DNA of 64,000 bases, taken from contig NZ_JBHSRI010000018.1 in NCBI RefSeq assembly GCF_042658845.1, positions 372,001-436,000 on the forward strand, written 5' to 3'. The position numbers and the translations under genes are program-made. Each line of letters begins with the position of its first letter. Position 1 is the first letter of the stretch. Shown in pieces: positions 42,967 to 51,712 of this stretch. Under the pieces are notes generated by a model, which saw only the letters and a list, made by a program, of their open reading frames with translations, did not search any database and had not been told where the DNA came from. The stretch comes from Paenisporosarcina macmurdoensis. GTDB taxonomy: Bacteria; Bacillota; Bacilli; Bacillales_A; Planococcaceae.

Positions 42967-43077
42967 CTTTATTTCTATTTTAGCTAGTGATAATTTCACG
43001 ATGCATTCAGCGACTTGTTTATAATTGTTATTCGTGGCTTTGATTATGGTTACTTTAGGCTTTCGATTGTTCTTCAT
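42952..43077 (-). CDS. Small basic protein convergent with the integrase
   Basis: A 41-residue basic protein, MKNNRKPKVTIIKATNNNYK followed by QVAECIVKLSLAKIEIKKDAS. A GAGGTGATGTGATT ribosome site precedes the ATG. Its stop abuts the integrase stop. No family is recognised. Its size, charge and place next to a serine integrase make it a candidate recombination directionality factor or regulator, but that is speculative. Confidence 0.5.
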   Translation of the reverse strand: MKNNRKPKVTIIKATNNNYKQVAECIVKLSLAKIEIKKDAS

Positions 43078-43694
43078 AATCACATCACCTCTTGTAAGCC
43101 ATAATATGCAGATTGATTATTTGGGGTACTTAAAAATCCATCTATTTTTTCGGTGTACTTTCTTCTTCTTTTTACTAATTCCATCATCTTCATTCCCCTT
43201 GTTGTTTAGGTTTCTGAACCATCAACAACAAAAGAAACAAATACAGACACGTGCATCTTCTGTGTAACTTGTTGGTGGTTCTACAACCCATCAACAACTA
43301 AAGGTGGATATTCAGACGACAATTATATAGAAGGTTTACTATTGGTAGAAACACCTTCAGATTCATTCACACACAACTGAAGCGTACAACCATGTGTTGA
43401 AACTTAATTAAAAGCGTGAGAAGTGTTCAGTATGTACGTTTAACCGTATAGAAGATTAAATAAGTAATTGAATTACTTCCTATTCTGACATTTCAACTTC
43501 TATAACCCGTCTTAAAAATGGACAAAAAAATAGCCGATGCATTTTAAGCACCGACATTCAATATGAATAGAAGATTTACAAAAAAAATAGAAGTTTGTCT
43601 TTCTGAACCAATTGATTTAATTGATTTTAACCGATTAAAAATATCTTTTTCATACGTTCCCTTTTTGTTGTAGCACATTGGGGATTTTTTTATT
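43078..43694. other. Gene-free stretch inside the element
   Basis: About 615 bp. A short direct repeat, CCATCAACAACWAAAG, occurs at about 43,221 and 43,289. Open frames here have no ribosome sites or recognisable products. Confidence 0.4.
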
Positions 43695-43880
43695 TTAGTT
43701 GGTTTTAATCGTATATCCTGATAGTTGTGAATGTGGTTCAGGTGTCCAGTCATCCCTTAAAGCAAGTAACCCCTGATACAAACTTCCACCAATAATATTT
43801 TCTAACCATTCACCCAATTCTTTAATAGTGGAGGCTTCTTTCAGATAAACACCGTTTTTGTAAAGTGTGTATTTCTTCAT
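43695..43880 (-). CDS. Small phage-type protein
   Basis: A 61-residue protein, MKKYTLYKNGVYLKEASTIK at the start, then ELGEWLENIIGGSLYQGLLALRD in pieces, ending in a Ser/Thr-rich tail. AGGAAAAATTAA precedes the ATG. It resembles small prophage proteins with a KNGxYL opening, but no function is known. Confidence 0.5.
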   Translation of the reverse strand: MKKYTLYKNGVYLKEASTIKELGEWLENIIGGSLYQGLLALRDDWTPEPHSQLSGYTIKTN

Positions 43881-43926
43881 TTAATTTTTCCTCGATTCTT
43901 CGGTTGTGTAGATTTAGCTGATAGTT

Positions 43927-44517
43927 TCACCAATTTTTATAATTTTCGTATGCTTCATTTACATAAGTAGTAAATTCACCAGTTGTCATTCTGTTACGTT
44001 CTGCCATCATCGGAACTAATACAGTGTGAAAGTTATTTTGTATGTGTTCAGGTTGTGCTGTAATCCAATAGAAAGGGTTTCTGTTGCCTTTACTACTATT
44101 AAGTACATCATTCATGTAATAGCAGTTTTCCCACGTAGTACCACCAACACCCCAAACTATAGGAATGAAGTGTTCCAGTGTGAAGTTGGTTCTTCTATTT
44201 TTAAAATCTGAATAAGCTGGAATATTTGATAAGATACATTTATTGTTTTGTATATCCTTTAGAAGTGATTCTTGTTCAGGTGTTAAAGTTGAAGGAAGTA
44301 AAGCTTTTCGTGTACGTCTTATGTGGTCATTTAATGCACTTTGTTCAGGATTCTTTTTTCTCCATACTACACCCTTTTTTCTATTCCCTTTTCTAACCAA
44401 TTGTAACTTTTCAGCTTTGTGTTTTTCAATCCTTTCAATTACTTCAGGCATTTCAGCAGAAATAGATTTTTTTAGTTTATTAAGATTTTCCATTGAATAC
44501 AGATTCATTTCAAACAT
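43927..44517 (-). CDS. HNH-like endonuclease domain protein
   Basis: A 196-residue protein with a basic N-terminal half and an HNH-like core: NNKCILSNIPAYSDF, TLEHFIPIVWG, TTWENCYYMNDVLNSSKGN. The Glu-His, Asn and late Asn/Lys positions fit the HNH (HNN) zinc-finger nuclease pattern. AAAGGGGAATACAT gives the start. In phages such proteins cut DNA at packaging; in mobile elements they can be homing or restriction nucleases. It lies on the same strand as the two preceding small genes. Confidence 0.72.
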   Translation of the reverse strand: MFEMNLYSMENLNKLKKSISAEMPEVIERIEKHKAEKLQLVRKGNRKKGVVWRKKNPEQSALNDHIRRTRKALLPSTLTPEQESLLKDIQNNKCILSNIPAYSDFKNRRTNFTLEHFIPIVWGVGGTTWENCYYMNDVLNSSKGNRNPFYWITAQPEHIQNNFHTVLVPMMAERNRMTTGEFTTYVNEAYENYKNW

Positions 44518-44808
44518 ATGTATTCCCCTTTTTTATTTGGTTTATAAACCCTACATCAAAACAAATCACTTCAGACATAAGTATACATTAGAATAACCAC
44601 CAATTAAGCAATGACATACTTCAGACCAACTATAAAAAACATCAGCATCAGCACCAGCCACTTCTTTAGTTAATCTTCAAGTCCTACTATACCAATTGTG
44701 ACCCACTGAATCAGCTTCAGATTCCATGTACATATCCATCATTTCTTGAATAATTAGTATGTATTTGAATATATTGAAGAACTACAAATATTGAGGGGAC
44801 TTTGAGAA

Positions 44809-45138
44809 ATGGTTATAATAGGATTATTGATTTGGTGTTATTATTTATTCGATAGTTATTGGGCAGTAGGTTTATTATTTATAGTATATTTACTAACAAA
44901 GTATTGGCATATAGTTATGACTTTAGAACGTAAACAAGACAAATGGAATCCTACAAGGACAAAGGTAGAACAAAAGAGAATATTCCTCGAGTTAATTATT
45001 CAAGTGATAATAATGTTGGCAACTTGTTTATTAGGATGGAAATTATTTGGTGTTTTATTTGTTTTATTAAGTGTGGTAACTTTTTTTTGGAACTATTTTA
45101 TAGAAAAAGTACATATTTTTAGAGAACAAAGGCGATAG
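44809..45138 (+). CDS. Small membrane protein, unknown
   Basis: A 109-residue protein with four hydrophobic segments (IIGLLIWCYYLF; WAVGLLFIVYLLTKYW; LELIIQVIIMLATCLLG; FGVLFVLLSVVTFFWNY) around a charged middle loop. GAGGGGAC precedes the start. It is the only plus-strand gene in this part of the element. Function unknown; small membrane proteins near phage-defence genes can be effectors, but nothing here proves that. Confidence 0.6.
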   Translation: MVIIGLLIWCYYLFDSYWAVGLLFIVYLLTKYWHIVMTLERKQDKWNPTRTKVEQKRIFLELIIQVIIMLATCLLGWKLFGVLFVLLSVVTFFWNYFIEKVHIFREQRR

Positions 45139-45179
45139 TTCGAAATTGTTTCAAATGTTATTAAAATAATTAAAAAAAT

Positions 45180-45238
45180 AACCAGCTACTAAACACCTGA
45201 AGGGGAATCAACGGGGGAAAGTAACTGGTTGTTTTTTT
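45180..45238. terminator. Bidirectional terminator at the operon end
   Basis: AACCAGCTACT (45180-45190) pairs with AGTAACTGGTT (45220-45230), then GTTTTTTTATT. It separates the convergent membrane-protein gene and coiled-coil operon. Confidence 0.65.
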
Positions 45239-45902
45239 ATTTTAGTGTACCGTTTTCACGTGCTTCCTTTAATACCCTTCGTAAATCACCGTTCATAGTA
45301 CCAGCTTTAATTGCTTCATGCACCTCTATCTGTTCAACGCGTAAATTTACATAACCACCATTATTCACGCTAATAGTATTTAAGGATTCAAATGTATCAG
45401 TGATATAAACATTTTTTACTAATCCTAATCGTTTTTGTAGGTGCTGGAATCTGATAGATGGTGCAATTGCTTTGTTGTGGCGTATACCCACATCATGAAG
45501 TGTCTTTAAATAAGTTTCTTTCGCCTGTAACGCTTCAACTTTTAATGCACGAATAGCTTTCGATTCTTCAACACTATGTTCTTTGCGTGTGGTTTCTATT
45601 TCAGCCATTAATTCAGTAACATCTGAAATCCCGTATTGCTTAATCATTTCAACTTCTGTTTGTGATTGACGATATTTTGCCTGAAGTTTTAAGAAAGCTT
45701 CATTCTTTTCATCAAAAAAACTTTCGGTTATATCGCCAAAAATTTTCATCTTGTGAAGTTCAGTTACTTCTTTTTGCTTGTTCTGAATTTCAGATTGAAG
45801 CACCAGCAATGATTGTTCTTTTTCCTGTAAAGCTTTTTCATAACGTGCATCAATTTCATCTATCTTCTTAAATAACCCACTCATTTTTTCAAGGAAATTC
45901 AT
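45237..45902 (-). CDS. Coiled-coil protein, last gene of the element operon
   Basis: A 221-residue protein, largely coiled coil from about residue 5 to 140 (heptads in LQSEIQNKQKEVTELHKM and similar), then a compact C-terminal part. The start at 45902 (MNFLEKMSGLFKK) is next to the upstream stop (1 bp), with a GGGGGCG site. No family is recognised. A scaffold or DNA-associated role would suit the HTH genes upstream, but is not shown. Confidence 0.6.
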   Translation of the reverse strand: MNFLEKMSGLFKKIDEIDARYEKALQEKEQSLLVLQSEIQNKQKEVTELHKMKIFGDITESFFDEKNEAFLKLQAKYRQSQTEVEMIKQYGISDVTELMAEIETTRKEHSVEESKAIRALKVEALQAKETYLKTLHDVGIRHNKAIAPSIRFQHLQKRLGLVKNVYITDTFESLNTISVNNGGYVNLRVEQIEVHEAIKAGTMNGDLRRVLKEARENGTLK

Positions 45903-45903
45903 A

Positions 45904-46200
45904 TTATTTCGCCCCCATTTGTTTTGTAAGTTCTGCAACTAAATTAGTAAGATTTGCAATCTGTTCATCTGTTGAAAGTGCTTTTGCTGGTTGTTGTGAA
46001 AGTGCGTAAGCTTCAGCTTTTTCAATTGCTTCAGTTTCAACACGTTTTGCTTCATCGTAATAAGATGCAATATCTTTCAGTGGTTGTTGCCTTTCGGTTA
46101 TACGGTTTTGAATCTCCATACCAAATTCACTAAGTTCAGTCATAAGACCGTTTTCACCTTGTATAGTTGTTGTACCATCTTCATTTTTTGTCGTAGTCAT
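45904..46200 (-). CDS. Small acidic helical protein (98 aa)
   Basis: A 98-residue hydrophilic protein with a Thr-rich start (MTTTKNEDGTTTIQGENG) and two helical segments, the last (EQIANLTNLVAELTKQMG) coiled-coil-like. Its ATG overlaps the upstream stop (TAATG), so it is coupled. Function unknown. Confidence 0.58.
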   Translation of the reverse strand: MTTTKNEDGTTTIQGENGLMTELSEFGMEIQNRITERQQPLKDIASYYDEAKRVETEAIEKAEAYALSQQPAKALSTDEQIANLTNLVAELTKQMGAK

Positions 46201-46445
46201 TATTTAGTTCCCCCAATTTTAATTTTTTCGGTAACTTCTTTCATTGCCTTTTGTAAAGCAACTAATTGTTCTTGTAAGGCTTCAGGCACTTCATCTTCTT
46301 CAGAACCAGTTGTTTCTGCTTGTTCCTGTTTCTCAATCATTTCACGTGCTTGTTTTTCTTCTTCATTGCGGAAAAAAGCTTCACGTTGTTTACGTGCATT
46401 TTCCTGAATCTTCACACCTTCAACGATATTTTGCATTGCACTCAT
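46200..46445 (-). CDS. Small Glu-rich coiled-coil protein (81 aa)
   Basis: An 81-residue, highly charged helical protein (ENARKQREAFFRNEEEKQAR; an acidic GSEEDEVPEALQEQ linker; a final amphipathic helix). AGGGGATGACGTA precedes the ATG. It lies between the HTH protein and the 98-residue protein. The acidity would suit a DNA mimic or a partner of the HTH proteins; no evidence decides. Confidence 0.58.
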   Translation of the reverse strand: MSAMQNIVEGVKIQENARKQREAFFRNEEEKQAREMIEKQEQAETTGSEEDEVPEALQEQLVALQKAMKEVTEKIKIGGTK

Positions 46446-46490
46446 TACGTCATCCCCTTATATTTTAATTGAATATTTTATATTCACTAA

Positions 46491-46952
46491 TTAACCTTTC
46501 AAACGTGCCATTAAATTTGAACGTCTTGCTTCTTCATTTGTAAACTTTGCCGAACTTGTATTTTCAGAATCCAACGCTTTTAATTTTTGGCGTTTCTCAT
46601 TTTCAACTAAATACGAGAACGTATCACCGAAAAATTCCAACTCCTTTATTGAAGGATTTTGCTTGTATGGAATCCGTAACACGTGATTTTTAAATTGCTG
46701 GTATGCGTCCTTCTCTGAATTTGGAATCACTGCATTTTGAACTTCACCAAGATAATGTTTAAATTCAGGTGTTTCTAAAAATCCATACCAAGTTTTTGTA
46801 CTGATTCCGTTATGTTTACAAAAATCTGCAATCGTAAATCCTTCCATCTGCTTTCCACGTGCAAATTTAATAGCCAGTTCAACGTGCCTTTCATCAAGTA
46901 TTTTTGGCACTGGAATCAGCTTTATTAAATCTTCATCATACTGTTTTTCCAT
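46491..46952 (-). CDS. phBC6A51-type helix-turn-helix protein (small-terminase-like)
   Basis: A 153-residue protein with a homeodomain-like HTH: ARGKQMEGFTIADFCKHNGI then STKTWYGFLETPEF, and a basic helical C-terminal part. This fits the phBC6A51 family found in Bacillus phages, related in fold to small terminase subunits. The start at 46952 follows GGAGGTCTACTGAT; a longer frame overlaps the upstream gene. In phages such proteins recognise packaging sites; in a satellite they could redirect packaging. No large terminase is present here. Confidence 0.68.
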   Translation of the reverse strand: MEKQYDEDLIKLIPVPKILDERHVELAIKFARGKQMEGFTIADFCKHNGISTKTWYGFLETPEFKHYLGEVQNAVIPNSEKDAYQQFKNHVLRIPYKQNPSIKELEFFGDTFSYLVENEKRQKLKALDSENTSSAKFTNEEARRSNLMARLKG

Positions 46953-46953
46953 A

Positions 46954-47349
46954 TCAGTAGACCTCCAATTTATCCGTATGTGTTGTGGTTGTTCTTGCAA
47001 GTTTTCTGTCCTTCTTCATTTGTTTCTGCAATTTTCCCTGGTATAAATTAGTAGATAAAAGATTGTTCAGCATCCATAAAATGAAGCGTTTGTTTGGTCG
47101 TTTTGCTGATAGTTCTGCACGTATATCTTCAAGTGTAGAAACCACTTTAGCTTTACACCCACGCCCATATTGAAAGAAAGTATTCTTTTGTTTATCTTCA
47201 CGATGTGTTGCGTAAACTTCATAAACAAATACTGTTTCCCGTGACTGTACAATTATTTCATCAAGTCTATTCAGGATATTTTTCTTGTTGTAATCCCCTA
47301 TTTCAATAGCAGTTGCAATATAAAGAATTGAAGTTTTTAAATCATTCAT
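46954..47349 (-). CDS. Unknown basic protein in the element operon
   Basis: About 131 residues (MNDLKTSILYIATAIEIGDY at the start; KRFILWMLNNLLSTNLYQG; a Lys/Thr-rich end). It overlaps the XRE stop by 8 bp (ATGAATGA), indicating coupling. A GTG three codons earlier is an alternative start. No family is recognised. Confidence 0.6.
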   Translation of the reverse strand: MNDLKTSILYIATAIEIGDYNKKNILNRLDEIIVQSRETVFVYEVYATHREDKQKNTFFQYGRGCKAKVVSTLEDIRAELSAKRPNKRFILWMLNNLLSTNLYQGKLQKQMKKDRKLARTTTTHTDKLEVY

Positions 47350-47614
47350 TTGATGCACCAGCTTGTTTTGTGACTTGCTTTGCTGAAGCTGAAGCAGTGA
47401 TTAATTTCTGTAGCATCAAAATATCGAAATCTGTGATACCTTCACTTTTTGCTAGTTCTTCCATATCAGATGCAACCTTTGCTGGAATCCGTAATTTACC
47501 GCTTTCATAATAAGCGATTGTACTTTGGTCTTTCCCCCCAAGAAACGCCCCTAGATGCTTTTGACTGATACCCATGAAACCACGTAGCAAACGAAATAAA
47601 ATTCTATTATTCAT
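47342..47614 (-). CDS. XRE-family transcriptional regulator
   Basis: A 90-residue Cro/CI-type HTH protein: LLRGFMGISQKHLGAFLGGK, then DQSTIAYYESGKLRIPAKVA, the usual helix 2-helix 3 pair and the following Tyr-Glu-Ser-Gly. AAGGGGATATGAAAA precedes the ATG. It is the first gene of the six-gene minus-strand operon (47.6-45.2 kb) and probably its regulator. Confidence 0.82.
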   Translation of the reverse strand: MNNRILFRLLRGFMGISQKHLGAFLGGKDQSTIAYYESGKLRIPAKVASDMEELAKSEGITDFDILMLQKLITASASAKQVTKQAGASNE

Positions 47615-48515
47615 TTTTCATATCCCCTTTTGTATTCTGATTTATATTTGTAGTAGCTTGTAAAACTCATAAATTATGATTAAGTAAGTAAATAAAGGAA
47701 AAGGCTTGTAAGGATTTACCCCTACAAACCTTTAAACAATTATTGTTGCCATTTCAGACAACTGGAAAAAGTAAACACCCGATGCACCACATGGAAAGCG
47801 ACTTCTTTAAGCACCACAACAACTACACGATTGTTGGAAAATTCATCTGAATCAATAGATTCACGTTTTCAAGTATATGTACTTCTGCGAACCGTAAAGT
47901 CAGTCATATTTCAGGATTATTTTAAAATGATTATAAAGTCCTATGTACATATACACGATTATCTGAATTCACTTGTGAAGTTATTCGTGAAGTTACTTGT
48001 GTAAATTTTTCAATACTAACAATAGCACTTCTATATATCTTTAGTAATTAAAAGATGGTGCTGAAAGTCCATTAAAGAAAGTTAACTGGAAAAGAATCAG
48101 TGTTAAAAATAGTAAAATTATTTTGTAGCACCGTTGTGTATATTTCAGATGATTGCAGTTGCTGCAGATACCCCCGTTTGATACATGAACCAAGTAACAT
48201 TTCGTTACGTGCTTCAGGTGGTGCTGGTGTGTTCTAAACCTTGAAGTTCAGGGTATAGAAACCGTTGGCTTCAGCGTGTGACATAATATCACTGCCTATC
48301 TTCTGAAAATTACAGGTGGTCAAAATTAGGTGCGTATTTATGAACTGCTAACCCACACGCCTTGCCTACCCCATCCCCCCTATGGGTGGGTACTTAAACC
48401 AGACTCAATGGTACTGTGTTTTCAATTCCATTAATCGGCTTCAAATATCTCATAAACTTCATACCACTTTGCATGCTTTTAGCAATTATGTAAAAAAGAC
48501 GGGTTAACCAATAAA
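47615..48515. other. 900-bp gene-free region of the element
   Basis: No supported gene. It should hold the promoter of the XRE-led operon. An imperfect stem, AAGGCTTGTA with TACAAACCTT, lies at about 47,700-47,733. The remainder contains short A/T-rich runs and a GC-richer patch near 48,360. A replication or packaging signal here would be invisible by eye. Confidence 0.4.
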
Positions 48516-48542
48516 ACCACCAGCTAATTATCAGCTGGTGGT
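48516..48542. terminator. Terminator of the SEC-C protein gene
   Basis: ACCACCAGCT pairs with AGCTGGTGGT, with a T tract on both strands (TTTTTTATTT on plus, TTTTATTGG on minus). Confidence 0.7.
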
Positions 48543-48548
48543 AGTTTT

Positions 48549-49145
48549 TTATTTACCGTGACAATATTTGTATTTCAATCTACTTTCACATGGACATGTT
48601 TCATTTCTGCCAATTTTTCTATTAGGTAACATAAAAGGAACATCTAATTTAAAAGCTGGTGTAATTTGTTGATTTGGCTGTTCTACATAAATATTTTGAT
48701 TGATTTCTGTTTTAGGGTTAATTTCAATATTGGGATTTATCTCTATATTATTTCCACTCAATGAACCTATTAAAGATGCAATTGCAGCTAGATAAACACC
48801 CAACTCTTTAGCATTCTGCGGAAGATATTTTGCTAAAAATGATAGTTTTGGAATTTCCTTTTCTATTTCTTGTTGGACTTGTTGAGGTTTTGATTCCAAA
48901 AAAGAAGCTTTTTGAATTATAGTATAAAACATTTGGAGGTCTTTAATATTAGCCTCAGTAGCTTGTAGGATTTCAATACCATTATTATAGAAATTAAATA
49001 CACCATCAGGGACTCTAGCCATGTGGCGACACTTAGGACATTGCGACTTATTACCAATCATTGTTATGTTTATACTATTTTCAAATCCGAACCCTGACGG
49101 AAAAATATTACCACAGTTATCACAAAATGCAGGTACTTGGACCAT
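48549..49145 (-). CDS. Zinc-ribbon / membrane-segment / SEC-C protein
   Basis: A 198-residue protein with an N-terminal zinc ribbon (Cys8-x2-Cys11, Cys36-x2-Cys39), a helical middle, a hydrophobic segment LGVYLAAIASLIGSLSG near 114-130, a repeated NIEINP/NIEINP/TEINQ stretch and a C-terminal SEC-C motif (Cys184-x-Cys186-x8-Cys195-His196). SEC-C motifs bind zinc and often mediate protein contacts. The combination is unusual. It lies divergent from the resolvase. Phage-defence or sensing roles are possible but unproven. Confidence 0.68.
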   Translation of the reverse strand: MVQVPAFCDNCGNIFPSGFGFENSINITMIGNKSQCPKCRHMARVPDGVFNFYNNGIEILQATEANIKDLQMFYTIIQKASFLESKPQQVQQEIEKEIPKLSFLAKYLPQNAKELGVYLAAIASLIGSLSGNNIEINPNIEINPKTEINQNIYVEQPNQQITPAFKLDVPFMLPNRKIGRNETCPCESRLKYKYCHGK

Positions 49146-49358
49146 AACAACACTCCTATTATTTAATAATACAATTATACCATAATTTAGAAATAGGATA
49201 ATAAAGAAGTCCCGCTAAACTACCCCCTTCCCCTTTTTGTATAGGATTAGGGAATCATCTATAAACCTTGATTTCAGTGGGTTTTAAAATTCCCTATTCT
49301 CATCCCCTAAAGTATTTGCTATAATGGTGTAACAAACTTACATAAGGGATTGATAAGA

Positions 49359-49928
49359 ATGATTTATGGATATGCACGTGTTAGCACCAAGGAACAGAAC
49401 CTAGATACACAAATAGAAACGCTGAAGGGTTATGGATGTGAAGTAATAATAGAAGAAAAGCACACTGGTACAACTTTTAAGCGACCACAACTGGACAAGC
49501 TAATTAAAGGTTTCAAAGCTGGTGATAAGCTTATAATCACTCGTGTTGACCGTTTAGGAAGAAACACAATACAACTGCTTCAACTTGTGGAACAACTAAA
49601 AGAAATGGATGTTTCATTGTTCATAATTGAATTAGGTATTGAAGCAACACATCGTAATGGAAAGTTATTTCTTACAATCCTATCTGCATTATCAGTAAAT
49701 GAACGTGAACTATTAACAGAAAAAAGAATGGCTGGATTAAGGAACGCACAAGCAAACGGAGTTATAATGGGAAGAAGAAGAAAACCAAAAGGTTTAGTGG
49801 ATGAAGCTATTAAACTATGGTTACAGAAGGAATACACAATTAGAGAGATTGAAAAAGCTACTGGTGTAAGTAACTCCATTTTGTATCGTGAAATTGCAAA
49901 GCGTGGCTTAAAAAGGGAACTGGTGTAA
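49359..49928 (+). CDS. Small serine recombinase (resolvase/invertase)
   Basis: A 189-residue resolvase with catalytic Ser9 in YGYARVST, the DKLIITRVDRLGRNT and ELLTEKRMAGL segments and a C-terminal HTH (TIREIEKATGVSNSILYREI). The start at 49359 is chosen because AAGGGA sits at the right distance; a TTG at 49350 abuts that site. Such enzymes resolve plasmid multimers or invert DNA. With the replication-like protein nearby it hints at a plasmid-like past. Confidence 0.9.
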   Translation: MIYGYARVSTKEQNLDTQIETLKGYGCEVIIEEKHTGTTFKRPQLDKLIKGFKAGDKLIITRVDRLGRNTIQLLQLVEQLKEMDVSLFIIELGIEATHRNGKLFLTILSALSVNERELLTEKRMAGLRNAQANGVIMGRRRKPKGLVDEAIKLWLQKEYTIREIEKATGVSNSILYREIAKRGLKRELV

Positions 49929-50707
49929 CTGCTGGTTCTTTTTCTTTTGTACATTTTTAAATTTCATTGTCTGTGAAACAATCCGTGAAACATTTTCGTG
50001 TCCTTGTCCATAGCTTGTTTCATGTACTTTTTCCCACCTGTTCCACTAGTCATTTATCAGTAGTTTGTTCACAATTAGCTTCACAATAGAAGTAGCATCA
50101 TCCACAAAGGTTGATTTAATAACCTTTTCATGAATCGTCATTCAGTTTGTACGGACACATATACACTTAATTCACATTTAATTACTGCATCTAACTGGAA
50201 GAAATTCTTTTCCTACGGTTAATATATTTCACCTTCATTTTCCTAACTGGAATACACCTGAAGGCATCTGAATCACCCTGTATATATAGTAAAAGCGTAA
50301 TAGTTCAAACCCTGTTCTCGTTCCTCGAACCTTTTCAGCATCAATCTTTACAATGTTTTTATTTAGCTGGTGAAGGTGCTTTTCCTTCACAATGTTTGTT
50401 CTTGACTTTTCTCTAAAATCTACTATATCTATAGGTGGGATTTGGCCATTTACACATCTAAACTCCTACTCTCCCAACGGTTACAATCATTTATACACCC
50501 TTAAAAAATCAACGGTTTAGGTGACCAAGATGCCCTAAAATCAACGATTTAGGTGACCATGACATTTTGCACAACACCTTTAATCTGAAGATTCTACTCT
50601 ACTTCGATATAACTTTTCACTTTAATGTTGGTCTGTTTACTCGCCTTTCGTTGTCCATATAGGTGTAGGGTACTTTTTTAAACATCTGGAGAAAGAAGGG
50701 AATAACA
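49929..50707. other. Candidate replication-origin region
   Basis: A 780-bp gene-free stretch upstream of the replication-like gene. It contains two 23-bp near-identical repeats (listed separately), AT-rich runs and a promoter area. No partition genes are seen. Origin function is inference. Confidence 0.45.
50505..50559 (+). repeat. Iteron-like direct repeats
   Basis: Two 23-bp units, at 50505-50527 and 50537-50559, each AAAATCAACGRTTTAGGTGA plus CCA, 22/23 identical and 32 bp apart (about three helical turns). Each has partial dyad symmetry (TAAAATC / GATTTA). They lie 150-200 bp upstream of the replication-like gene, where initiator or autoregulator binding would be expected. Confidence 0.6.
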
Positions 50708-51643
50708 ATGGGTAAACCGATGGGAACAACTGAAGGTAAAATATTGAAGATGGTGGATTCTGAAACTGGCGAAGTAATGAGTGTAATGAATACGGACTTG
50801 CAATATGTAAGAAGTAAGAAACAAGATGACTTTATGAAAAAGAATTCTGAAGCAAAAGAAGAATTTACTACGTTTAATCTTGAAGCTGGAAAATTCATTT
50901 GGGCATATCCTGAAAAAATTCAACACCTGATTCAATCACCTGATTTTAGTAAAGCTAATTTAACTATGGTTTTCTATCTTGCAACATATGTAAATGGATT
51001 AGGTTATCTTGCACACGACAACAATAATATCAAGATGGGCAAAGCTGACTTGCAAAAGGCTTTAGGATTAGGAATAAACGCTTTCCCTAAATTCATCAAG
51101 AAACTGACACAACATGAAATCCTGATTGAACTCACCATTGATTCTAAGAAGGTTTACAAATGGAATGAAGAGTTTAACTTCTATGGTTCTGCAAAAGGTA
51201 TAGCAAAGCCGACAATGCTTGTAAGAACGTACGTGAACCAAGTGCGTGAACTTTATGAAGCAACTGATGTAAATGGTAAACGGAAATATTCAGCAACAAT
51301 ACTTTATCCGATTTTTGCACTCGTTCCATATCTTCACCGCACCAGCAACATTATTTGTAAAAATCCTGATGTGAAAGATATAAATGAAATCGAATACTTC
51401 ACACTTTCAGAAATTGCTGAACTATTGGATTTAACCAGCAGTAAGAAAATGAGTACCGCACTTTCATCAATCTTACTGGATGGGCAAACAACATTCCGTA
51501 AAGTTGAAAGTAAGAACGAAAAATACTTACAAATGAATCCACGTGTTTTTTGGCGTGGTGTTGTCGCACCTGATGCTAGATTGGTTTCTGAATTTAACAT
51601 GATTAATTATAACCGCATGAAACGTAGTAAAATTAGCAAATAA
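50708..51643 (+). CDS. Putative replication protein (RepL-like winged helix)
   Basis: A 311-residue protein. The centre (FYLATYVNGLGYL; KMGKADLQKALGLGINAFPK then FIKKLTQHEILI; YKWNEEFNFYGSAK) reads as a winged-helix domain like those of Firmicute plasmid RepL-type initiators, and a second HTH-like stretch (TLSEIAELLDLTSSKKMSTA) lies near residue 240, with MNPRVFWRG near the end. AAGGGAATAACA precedes the ATG. Iteron-like repeats lie upstream. A phage regulator with the same folds is the alternative. Confidence 0.6.
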   Translation: MGKPMGTTEGKILKMVDSETGEVMSVMNTDLQYVRSKKQDDFMKKNSEAKEEFTTFNLEAGKFIWAYPEKIQHLIQSPDFSKANLTMVFYLATYVNGLGYLAHDNNNIKMGKADLQKALGLGINAFPKFIKKLTQHEILIELTIDSKKVYKWNEEFNFYGSAKGIAKPTMLVRTYVNQVRELYEATDVNGKRKYSATILYPIFALVPYLHRTSNIICKNPDVKDINEIEYFTLSEIAELLDLTSSKKMSTALSSILLDGQTTFRKVESKNEKYLQMNPRVFWRGVVAPDARLVSEFNMINYNRMKRSKISK

Positions 51644-51712
51644 ATAAAGAAGTAATTTATTTTCATGGTAAAATATAAACATATTGGAAATTTTATTCTA
51701 TGAGGTGAGTTA

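Noticed and set aside
43025..43267. 80-codon hydrophobic plus-strand frame after the integrase
   Set aside because: Lies opposite the small basic gene with the good ribosome site; Phe-rich composition is typical of antisense AT-rich DNA.
43544..43753. 69-codon minus-strand frame inside the element
   Set aside because: Overlaps the better supported 61-residue gene, low-complexity product, no ribosome site.
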